From Trissonchulus latispiculum (Eukaryota; Nematoda; Enoplea; Enoplida; Ironidae), in NCBI GenBank assembly GCA_030248195.1, contig JASAND010020687.1, positions 62,001 to 126,000 on the forward strand: a stretch of 64,000 nt of DNA, in the 5' to 3' direction. Both the position numbers and the translations under genes were made by a program. The notes below the pieces were generated by a model. That model ran no database searches. It saw nothing but the letters and a program-made list of their open reading frames with translations, and had not been told where the DNA came from. How positions within the stretch are numbered: the stretch's first letter is position 1; every line of letters starts with the position of its first letter. Positions 23,901-35,900 of this stretch are shown one piece after another.

Positions 23901-26900
23901 CTACCTGGCCTCTCAAAACTTTGTCTATAGGGGTTTTCTGGTGTGCCCAGCTCATTCCCGGTATCCGTTTTGCCGTCCGACGTACCTATTTTGCTGGGCT
24001 GGTTCCACTTTGCCGTTTGAAGGGTCAGTCGGGTGGGGGGTCAAGTGGTCGAAAATAAAATTTTTCAAAAGTGGTTAAATTTGGTACCAAATGAAAGCCC
24101 TAAGCGAGCTGAGCAACTTTTGTCATAGAACTGCATGCTCAAAGTGGCTGTAGAGTGCTCTGGTGGGGTGGGGTGGGGACTTAGGCGATTTTCGGTCAAA
24201 AATGAAAGTTTTCAAAAGTGGTCAAATTTGGTACCAAATGAAAGCCCTAAGCGAGCTGAGCAACTTTTGTCATAAAACCGCATGCTCCTGGGCTTATTCT
24301 AGTGGGGGGGGGGGGGTGGGGGGGCTTCTAAATAGCTTTGCACTAAAGAAATTATCGAAATTTTTATAAATAAAACAATTTTTGCACTAAAAACACGCTA
24401 AAACAAGATTTCTGCCTGGACGCAAAATTTTTTAACGGGACGCAACTTAAATTTAGCGGGACGCAAGGTTGACGCAAATCCGAAAACCAAAAACCCTGCT
24501 TTGGGAAAACCTGAAAGTCAAGCTGAAGTTTAAATTAAATCTGCCGATTGAAACCGAAACTTCAGTTTTGATAAAAACCTGAAAAGTGTGACTGAAGATA
24601 AATTAGTCTCTTCTCAACACTTACGGGTTTAAAAGTTTCGAGTAGCAATTTTTTAATACTTTGCAAGCTTAGGTGACATAATCATCCAACTATGTAGGCT
24701 TTTAAAATGTGCTGCTTGAAACTGGGCGTCATTGAATGAACCGAAATTGAAACTCTAACTAAAACTAAAACTGAAACCGAAAGTATTTCGCGTTGTCGTC
24801 TGAAAGTTAAGCTGAAATTATTTTAGTCGACCGACTGAAACCGAAATTATATTAGATCGCCAACTAAAACTGAACTGAAATTAAAATAGATTACCGAAAC
24901 AACACTACCTAATTGTGCAGCAGATTTACAACAAGAAAATTACATCGAGGTTGGCAGGCAGAACATTAATTATGAAACTCAAAGATCTATTCAAAGTGCA
25001 GTAGCCAGTTTGGACTAACTTGTATGAGGATGTGACTGTTTAGATACAGGGTCCGTCGACATCGAACAATCTGTATGTCTTAACAGCTCACCAATCACCA
25101 GTTTAAGCTTCTCTCGTAGGGTGTACACTTCGGTCTGAAGCAACAAAAGTTGCATAAATCAACATAGCATGTTGAACAGCCAGCACATATTATTGTGTTG
25201 TAATTGAAAATTAACCCTTTTATGCCCGCGGGGGCCATTTGGCATAAGTGGTGATTTTTGGCATTTCTTCTAAAGTGCAGACACCGGTTGCACAATGGCA
25301 CTTTGATCACGTGCTCGTTTTTCTCGACACTCGCACTACAATATAGAGTAATAAGTTCAATAAGTGCTAACGAAATAAATTCCCGGCTGCCCTTTGGCGG
25401 AATGGCTAATTCGGCAGTGTGCTATGTTTCTGTGTTTATTTTAAACGGTTCCAACATCGGTTCTAAGTAGTTGGCGACAAAGCCGTTCTACCGGCGATAG
25501 GGGAGAACATGCAGATTAAATTAACATATAGTTGATCCTGTCTCAGAATCAAGTCTTGCACGTAAAATAAATTTATTAGTTTTTTGCAATGATTTTTTGA
25601 ATTTGAATGAATGCATTTTTTGCATTTTGGGTGCATCGGAGACCCAAAAATGCTGGATTCAAAAATGTACAGAATTAGAAAGATGTAGAGAATTTAATTC
25701 TCTATCGATTGTTGGTAGTCTCATCTCTCTAGGTGCTCTCAGTAGAAATGGCAGCCTAAGTGTAAAATTGGTCATTTTGAGCCGATTTCCCCAAGAAGAC
25801 TTGGTCAGAAGAGGGTTAGTTAATGTCGAAACTACGCCTTAAATTCCCCACAAACCACCAACCTCCAATTCGGTATTTCTAGATTCTAACCGCTGCACTC
25901 TGTCCCGCAGTTCGGTCAGTTCCTGACGTTTCCGTTTACGATATCGCGTAACAGCAGCCCTAAATCAAAGAGCAAAGAACTCTACAAAAAGATCTGTGGT
26001 AACTACGTAAGCACACATACGACATATAAACGTTGTTTATCAGATCGCTATTTGTAACGAATTTACGAGTACTTGGCATTTATTTAATATTTACGAGTAC
26101 TTGGCATTTTTTAGGATTTTCAAAGTGGGAGAAGGGGCTTCGCCCTAGGAAGGGGGGAAGTGGAAGGTTTCCGAAAAGTGGGGGAGACGAGCTCAAAGTA
26201 CAAATACACCAAAATTTTTAGCGAAACATTCGCATTTTAAGGCAAAAAAGCAAAAAATAGCTGTATTTTTAAGCTTAAAATGAACTTATAAGTCCATAAA
26301 TTAGCTAACAATTGAGATTTGAAAATTTGACCTCAAAAACTTAATCTTCGACACTTTCGGGCGAACCCCAAAAAAGTAGGTGGGGGCTTGCCGAAAAGTG
26401 GGAGAGGCTCCGAAAAGTGGACAGGGAACCGAAAAGTGGGAGCCCCCACCCCTGCCCACTAAAAAACTGGCAGTACATATAGTACACTACACAGTATTAT
26501 GCCTAGCATATTATACTTCTAAAGTTTAGTAGATAACACTGGATACGTACACGTTCGCGTATACCTGTTGTAAGACTTACGTACTTATTTCGCTCAGTCT
26601 TATCATAGAAGCACTGCTTGCGCCAGTTTGTCTGATTCGAGCCGGACCCGGTGGAAGAAGGACTGTCCAGAGAGGAACTCTTGGAGACGCTGGAGGCCAC
26701 AACCTGATGATCGCCCGGATCTGAATTTCGCTGAGGAGGCAGCAGAATCGGACCCCGTCCATCCACAGCACGACTGGAGCCAGAAGACGTCCTTAACAAA
26801 AACAGTATGTAGACATTACGTAGGTATAATCGAAAATATGGGTTCAAATATATTATGTAGGTTAAAAAGATAACATAAATTACAACAGTTTCAGGGTTCT

Positions 26901-29900
26901 GATCTGAACATAGGGAACCAAAACGTATAGACGGCAGAATGCATATCAGTCTTCTCGAGACTCAAAAGTCACAAATTGAAGTTACATTTTTGGTCTGCAT
27001 CAAAGACAACTCAAAACAAAAAAATCAGCCTTCAACAATATAATGTCTAGGCACAGAGCATTATCTAAACAAAACGATTCAGAAAATATTATGTAAGTCC
27101 TTCAAGACTTTCAGAGTTCAAAAAACTAAGAAAAGAAAATTTAATCCTTCTAGACCACCCACAGGGTACGTACAGATTAGTGTTTCTGGACATGGTCTGA
27201 GAAATGCCTGAAGCATCCGTGCTTCCACCGAGATTAAAATCCGACGGAAAACATAATTGCAACGGAATGTTAATCTCTTGATTGCCAATCTTTAGGGAAA
27301 CACTTAGCTTACGACCCGCACTAAAACAAAAGAGAAGATGGAAGAAACAAGGGACGTGGTATATAGATAGCTACATACACACATAAAATGCAAGCACTTA
27401 TTGTGGCATACTATTATGTAGTACGTAACCAAGAGTATAAGAGTAAGAAACTCTTATGTTGAAATACTGCAAGGTATGCTCAGTGCGTTAACTCGGGACC
27501 CTCCCCCGTTACTTCCGGGGGATCCCACTTTAATACACTAAATACACACTTTTATATAAACGCGTGCGCGCTCGCTGATTCGCTATATTACAATCAGGCT
27601 TACGGTGGGCAATTTTTTTAGTTATTCTTATTAATTATAGCTTTAAGTACATAGCTTAATGCAATTAAAAACTAATTCAACAACTTTGTAGCACTTTTCT
27701 GCTCTTTCGCATTATATAAAAATTGTTGCAGATTACATTTATTCGAATTTTTGTTTAAAAAACAATTTTTATAGAATTGGAAAGAGCAGAAAAAATGCCA
27801 CATACTTGTCGAATTAATTTTTTAACTGCATTAAGCCAAGAGTACACAATAAGAGTGTGCCATTAGGCACACTCAGCGTTAACTGAGCAAAAACTATGCT
27901 CTGTTCGCGAACGACTGACTCACCCTCCGCTTTGTTTTTGCTCTGCTAATGTACTCTTGATTAAGCTAATTAAAGCTATAATTAATATTACCTACCATAA
28001 GCCTAAGGATTTTCAGGAAATCAGAAAGTAGACACTCGTTTATACAGGAGCGTAGGCAGGGGAGGGCCAGAGGGGGAATTCCCCTCCCAGAAACCAATTT
28101 GTCCCCCGGAAAATTTGCCTTGTCGGGTGAAATTTTGTAAATTTTCTTTTCGCGAATTTTCTTAATTAACTCAGGAAGATTTATGTGCACATCAAACTAC
28201 ACTGCCAAATTTCCTAAAATTTTTACAAAATTTGCTCTGAAAAAATACGTTTCACCCTTGCCATATTCAAAAAAGGTTTGGCTTTTAGCTGGGGGCTGCC
28301 GTCGCCAGAAACCCGCGTATTTTATTACAGATCGAACATTTTGCACTATATGATCTAACATGTTTGTAGAAATTGTTGTCCCAAAATCGTTTCAGTAAGC
28401 GAATTTATACAGGAATTTAAAATAGCACAATCCTTATTTATGCGATTTGGTAATTAATCTTTTTTAAACGTTTTCATTATAACTTTTGTTGCAATTTACA
28501 AAGCTTTTCTAGCTTCTGGGGGGCTCTTATCTATTATATACTCTTGGTAGCGTACACACGATTTGAGTGTAATGTAAGAAATGGTAATTCTGAAACTGTT
28601 TCACGACAACAATAATTATTAATAGTCAAAGTGAAATTGAAAAATTCAGAAAAATGTTTGCGTTGTACCAAGAGTACATAATAGATAAGAGTATGACAGC
28701 TGGCAGCTTCTCTGTTATCAGCTGCAGGTACATGCTCTGCACGCTAACGGCTGACCCCATACACAAACGTGTACCTAGTGACCCCCCCCACAAATCAGTA
28801 CCCAGTACACGTTTCTGTACGTTCACTCGCCGTATCTTTACGTGTTAAAGCTCGAAAACACAACGCTTGCGAGCGTCTAATTTGTGTCTGCTTCGAGCTT
28901 TAGAACGCTAAGATAGCGGCCAAATTCGTTTGAAGTGAGCATACACGTTTGTGGGGGGGGGGGGGGGTCAGCCGTTAGCGTGCAGAGCATGTACCTGCAG
29001 CTGATAACAGAGAGCTTGCCAGCTGTCACACTCTTATCTATTATGTACTCTTGGTTGTACATATATACCTGTCCTGGGATGCGATAAGTTTTGACGGAGA
29101 AACACCGGCCTTCTTCGCAAAATAGGAACTCCTGTCCAGGCTAATGTTATTGGAAGGGGTAGACCTTAAACAGAAAAATCACAAATGGCCACAGTCACCT
29201 TCCTCTTAATTCGCTGTAATACGGCTATATATACTTGCTATTTATTTTACTTCCAATACCAGGCTTTACCCAGGCCAACATTTCTGGAGGGGAAAGCCTA
29301 GGGAAGAGTCCCTCCTTTCGGAGAAAGCTAAATATTTCACAAATAATCAGAGCTAAATTTTGAGTCGAGCTGTGATGGTAAAAGAAGTTCGATTAGATTT
29401 TGGGGAACTCCTGAAATACTCCAGCAGGGAAAGAAAAATAAGAAATACGGTAGATATGACACGTATTTAATTAATACTAAATAGTGTCTAAATTTTATAT
29501 TAGGTAGTGCGCGTCAGCGCACTACCTAGAATAGGGAAAAAAGGCGTATTGCGGCCTCTTGGAACATAGTTTTCCCTGGTGCTGGCGGAGGAGTTGAGGT
29601 AGAGCCTTCATATTTTACCAGTAGAAACCCCTTCACGAGGGGTACATGCTGTGCAAATTTGAGCAAAATCGGCCGAGCCGTTTTTGAGATATGACAGATT
29701 CAATTTTTCAATGCACGACTTTCTCTCCATTTCCCCCCCCCCCCCCCCCCTAGGGGTCGGAGGTCTTAGATTTCCTATACCATATGGGGTTTTTTGAACA
29801 ACTTTTTCCCCATTTTTGGGGAAATGAGTATGGAGTAGGTGTGACCCCCCCATAGGTCTGTGTACATAGCAGGATTTCGATTTTTTCGGAGATAGTTTTT

Positions 29901-32900
29901 TTCAAAAATGGTCAATCCTTCTGTTCAAGTAAACTTGAACTGGGGCAGGCCGATGGGTCTGAGGTTCGCCGAGGAGCATGGCCCCACGGCCCTAATTGCC
30001 ATGGGGTATATGAATTTTGGATCTGGTCCCTGTAGTTTTCTGGCCAGGGGTCACTAGTTAACGTGTAAAAGGGGGGGTCTGGGCCTACGGAGTAGGCAGC
30101 CCTATACATAAGAGCTGCTGGGCTGAGGTTTCGTATTCGAATAGGAACCCCTATATGGTGAATCTAAATGGCCCATTAGTTTCGCTGTAGGACCTATCCA
30201 TGTGGCTGGGGGGCACCCTGATGGTGGTGGGCCCTACCGTGTCGCAACTCCAACTTTAACCTCTTCTACAGAAATATCTACAGTGAGCAGCTCTCTCTTA
30301 TTTGGGATTTAGGGTGGGGTGCGGGGGCACTACAGCATAGACTATAGTAGGTTTCGCCCGGACCCCTGTGGCGCCCTGGCCAGGGGTCCGGACCGTGGAC
30401 CATGCCCAAAATGGCCAAAAATCGATTTTTCTAAAAGTGGCCAAGTTTGGTATCAAATGAAAGCCCTTGGTGAGGCGAACATTTTTTGTCATTGGAGGAC
30501 CCCTCCAAAGTGGCCCCAGTGGCCTGTGGCGCCCTGACCAGGGTCCGGACCGGTCCAAAATGGCCAAAAATCGATTTTTCCAAAAGTGGCCATGTTTGGT
30601 ATCAAATGAAAGCCCTTGGTGAGGCGAACATTTTTTGTCATTGGAAGACCCCTCCAAAGTGGTCCCAGCGGCCTGTGGCGCCCTGGCCAGGGTCCGGACC
30701 GGTCCAAAATGCTCAAAAATCGATTTTTCCAAAAGTGGCCATGTTTGGTATCAAATGAAAGCCCTTGGTGAGGCGAACATTTTTTGTCATTGGAGGACCC
30801 CTCCAAAGTGGCCCCAGCGGTCTGTGGCGTCCTGACCGGGGTCCGGACTGGTCAAAAATCGATTTTTTAAAAAATTTCCAACTACTTTGGTATCAAATGA
30901 AAGCCCTTGGTGAGGGGAACATTTTTTCTCATTGGAGGACCCCTCCAAAGTGGTCCCAGCGGCCTGTGGCGCCCTGGCCAGGGTCCGGACTGGTCAAAAA
31001 TCGATTTTTTAAAAAATTTCCAAGTTTGGTATTAAATGAAAGCCCTTGGTCAGGCGAACATTTTTTCTCATTGGAGGACCCCTCCAAAGTGTTCCCAGCG
31101 GCCTGTGGCGCCCTGACCAGGGTCCGGACTGGTCAAAAATCGATTTTTTAAAAAATTTCCAAGTTTGGTATCAAATGAAAGCCCTTGGTCAGGCGAACAT
31201 TTTGTCATTGGAGGACCCCCTCCAAAGTGGTCCCAGCGGCCAGTGGCGCCCTGACCAGGGTCCGAACCGGTCCAAAATGGTCAAAAATCGATTTTTCTAA
31301 AAGTGGCCAAGTTTGGTATCACATGAAAGCTCTTGGTCAGGCGAACATTTTTTGTCATTGGAGGACCACTCCAAAGTGGCCCCAGCGGTCTGTGGCGCCC
31401 TGACCGGGGTCCGGACTGGGCCCTGTTGCATAAAAACAATTTTCATAAGTAAATAACAATAGGCAGTTTGGAGAAATAGGCAATAGGCCCTATTAAAATG
31501 CGTTGCATAAAACACTATTTGTCATAGGCTCATTTTTCATACCTATTGACAATGAAATCAATAGGTGTACTTATTAAAACTAGCTGATTTCATTGCGTAT
31601 AGTAATTGCACTATCATACGATAGGTCTTAATGAAACGATAACTGTTGAATGAAGCGAAACCTCGAGCAAATAATATTACAATAGTAAACAATAATGACA
31701 CAACAAAAATAATAAAATAATAGGAAACAATGAAATAATATGAAACATCAAACAATAGTGTGTTTTCACAAAAGCTTGGTTTGTTTATTAATTTAAACTT
31801 AACGTTTGCATGCATTATATTAATTTATTATTATTCATTCATTATTCATTCATAATTATTCATTTTATTAATTTCAAATTTTTAAAATCAATGCATTTTA
31901 GATTTCGCGTGAAGATACTGTCAAAGTTTGCCTCTATAGTTTGCTTTTTAGACATTGACCGCACGCTATGTTTCTAAATTTTTATCCCTTTTACCGAAGA
32001 AAACTGTGCTGAATAACACATAGAAGCACATATTATTGGAAACAAATTATCCTCTTTGATAATTCGAAAAATCAACTGATTCTATAGGTGAAGTTTAATA
32101 GCTATTAAAATTGATGAAGTTTTATGCAACGCTCGCCTATCGAAATCGCCTATTAAATTGGAAAAATCGCCTATTGCCTATTGTAATTGAAAATTAGTTT
32201 TATGCAACGCTCTCAGCCTATTTACCTATTGCCTATTGGACCTATTTACCTATTGAAAGTTTTATGCAACGGGCCCCTGGTCAAAAATCGATTTTTTAAA
32301 AAATTTCCAAGTTTGTTATCAAATGAAAGCCCGTGGCAAGGCGAACATTTTTTGTCATTGGAGGACCCCTCCAAAGTGGACCCAGCTACGTGTGGCGCCC
32401 TGACGAGGGTCCGGACCGGTCCAAAATGGTCAAATATCGATTTTTCCAAAAGTGTCCAAGTTTGGTATCAAATGAAAGCCCGTGGCGAGGCGAACATTTT
32501 TTGTCATTGGAGGACCTCTCTAAAGTGTCCTTAGCCAGCTGTGGCGCCCTGACCAGGGTCCGGACTGGTCAAAAATCGATATTTTATGATGCAGAAACAA
32601 TTGCGTTTTTTTCAAATTTTCCGTACCCCACGCACCGCGACGACCCCCCCCCCCCCGGTGCGAATTCGGCACCCGTCATCCTGTTTTCTGATAACCCCTC
32701 TGCAAACGTTTTCTGATGCCGAAACAATTGCGTTTTCTCAAAACTTTCCGTACTCCAAGCAGCGCGACGACCCACCACCCGTGGGGAGTTCGGCCCCCCG
32801 TGATCTTGTTTTAGTATAACCCCTCTGTGGACGTTTTGTGATGAAGTAACAATTGCGTTTTTTCAAAGTTTCCGTACCCCACGCACCGCGACGACCCCCC

Positions 32901-35900
32901 CCCCCCGGGTGGGAGTTCGGCCCCCCAACACCCTCCTTTCCGACAACCCCTCTGTAAACGTTTTGTGATGCTGAAACAATTGCGCTTTTCAAATTTTCCG
33001 TACCCCATGCGCCGCGACGACCCCCCCCCCCCCGGCGGGAGATCGGCCCCCCGTCATCCTGTTTTCCGGAAAACCTTTACTAAACTTAACGTTTTCTGAT
33101 GCAGAAACAATTGCGTTTTTTCAAAGTTTCCGTACCCCACGCACCGCGACGACCCCCCCCCCCGGTGGGAGTTCGGCCCCCCATCACCCTCCTTTCCGAC
33201 AACCCCTCTGTTAACGTTTTCTGATGCAGAATCAATGACGGTTTTTTAAATTTTCCGTACCCCACGCACCGCGACGACCCCCCCGTGGGAGTTCGGCCCC
33301 CCGTCATCCTGTTTTCCGGAAAACCTTTACTAAACTTAACGTTTTCTGATTCAGAAACAATTGCGTTTTTTCAACTTTTCCGTAGCCAACGCACCGCGAC
33401 GGCCCTCCCCCCGGTGGGAGTTCGGCCTCCCTCTTCCTGTTTTCCGGAAAACCTTTACTAAACGTTTTCTGATGCAGAATTAATTGTTTTTTTCAAATTT
33501 TCCGTACCCCACCCACCGCGACGCCCCCCCCCCCCCGGTGGGAGTTCGGCCCCCCATCCTCTTTTCAGATAACCCCTCCGGAAACGTTTTCTCGAGCAGA
33601 AACAATTTTTTTTTTCAAATTTTCCGTACCCCACGCGCCGCGACGACCCCACCGGTGGGAGTTCGGCCCCCTGTTATTCTGTTTTCCGATAACCCCTCTG
33701 TAAACGTGGGAGATTTTTTGCAGAAATGAGCAAAAAAATGGTATTTTTGTCGTATTTTGCATGGTGAAACACAAAAAGTTCTCTGAAATGCCAGGATTTA
33801 AGCTAAAAATACCCATTTTTAGGAAAAAAACTCCGGCGAAGCCGGCAAATTTTTGAACATTTTACCATTTCTGGAAACAATGTATATAGACCTCGTTTAG
33901 GGGGAAAGCCCAAAATCCGGGGGGAGGCATTTTCGGGGTGCCCTCGCCCCCTACTAAAAAACCCTGCCCTCCGTGGGCGTTCGCACCCCCCCCCTCATTC
34001 TGTTTTCCGATATACTGACCCCACCCACCTAATTCTCTTTTCAGATAAACCCATACTTTTGGGGGGGGGGGGATCCCGAGCAAATCACATGGGGTTAGTA
34101 AATGTAGTTTAATACAGCACGTGATTTGCCCCGCGGCCGCCCAGCCCCTTACGCCGCGTCCACGTACAACAGTGTATTACATCTACCATGACAATGCGTA
34201 ACCCTTACACACAAACAAACCAATATAAAGAGATATTGCTCCGTACAAATGATAAAAATGCCCTAAACATGCTTACAATAGATATATACGTACGTATATA
34301 TGTACGTCCTGTCTGGTTTTTTCAAACCGTTTTTCTGGCAGTTTATTCATTTCATATATTAAGCCCTCTTAAAAACGCTAAAGCGGAAAAATGCAAGAAA
34401 CTAGTGGGAAAAATGCCCTAAACGGGCATGCAATGGCTAGAATAGGGAAAGAAGGAAGGACGGAAAAATGCCAATATATACGTATATATACTTGTCAGTC
34501 GGCGCTGAAAATGGTAAGAAACTAGATTCAGCGCCGAATAGGGAAAGCAGTCGGCGCTGAAAATTATAGAAACTAGATTCAGCGCCGAATAGGGAATGCA
34601 GTCGGCGATGAAAAGGATAGAAACTAGATTCAGCGCCGAATAGGGAAAGCAGTCGGCGCTGAAAATTATAGAAACTAGATTCAGCGCCGAATAGGGAATG
34701 CAGTCGCGTAGCGTGGAACAGGCACTTCCTCCGTCCATCCTATTCGCGTGAATTGCGATATATCCAGCTGAACGGTTCATTTTTCTAACAATGTTACCTT
34801 CCATACGGTAATCTCATTAACTGTGAATGGGTTTTATGCTCGTGAATTACAATATGTTGATATGAGCGCCTGCTTTCTCGTACAATTTTATCTCATACAG
34901 CAAACTTGAAACTGTTCCTGGGTTGTCTACTTTTAGACTTAGTTGAGCCTCGCGACAGTAGAATATCTACTGCGATCGCGTTTTAGTGTCCTAATATAGA
35001 CAAGATTAAGATTTCGTTTTGGCACATACTTTTATTGACTTTTCCAACACAACATTTTTAACGATCAATAACACTTTTAATTTGTTTTAGACTACTATTA
35101 AGAGCGAAATTATTACAAGAACAAAAAGTGCTCCTTCGTCGCATGTAAAATACATATGAGTCTTCGTAGGCAGGTTGTACATAAGCAAAAACTAGCCTGT
35201 AAAATACATATGAGTTCCGTAGGGAGGTTGTAAATTAAGGAAAACAAGTTGCAACTGCTCAACATATGAGCCTGTCCTACAACGAGGCTCATATTGGCGT
35301 ATGTCATAATACGAATAATTTGCAGATATATATATATATATTTTACTTTTATATAAATACATACTGCACAAAGCTTTTCATTACAAATTATCCTGCACAT
35401 AGCTTGTTGATCAGTCATTATAGTGTGCATATGCTCAATACGGTACGCCATGAGGCGCTCTGACTCACAGCCAAGTGGGAACGCATTCTGCGTGGGTATG
35501 TGAAAGTGTTTCGAGAATGCATTAGGTTTACCGTGTACCACAGCGTATCGCGAAATATTAGGTGTGCCATAGTGTTTCAGGAAACATCAGGATGCATGTA
35601 CAGTTCAGCTTGAGCAGTCGTAGTTCACTTCAATCCATTTCTTCTGGGCCACGACGTCTATTCATTTTTCCGTAGTGTGGATGAAGCTGAGATTCTTTAA
35701 TGAGGCTTTAATGTGGAATGCACTGTGACGCCAATATGAGCCTCGTTGTAGGACAGGCTCATATGTTGAGCAGTTGCAACTTGTTTTCCTTTAACGTTAA
35801 AAATAGGTGACACAATATAAAAATACAGGTGCTCTCCATAATTATTAAAAAAGGAGGAGACGTCATCCGTCGTTATGTCGATCGCATTTTGAGACTACCT

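Larger units (their letters stand above)
21837..24498. mobile_element. hAT-like element with GGACGCAA subterminal words
   Basis: Perfect 8-bp target duplication ctttggga (21829-21836 and 24499-24506). Ends are cagggttttt at both sides. Copies of ggacgcaa and gcgggacgcaa lie within 120 bases of each end in mirrored orientation. It interrupts an older GAAACT-rich element whose right end is near 24913. The body includes another repeat (22937-24280) described separately. Confidence 0.9.

Noticed and set aside
23574..24078. Overlapping frames on both strands with shared peptides
   Set aside because: They follow the 163-bp tandem repeat and have no counterpart among known proteins.
30298..31515. 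Long open frames in the right arm
   Set aside because: Same minisatellite read in the other direction.
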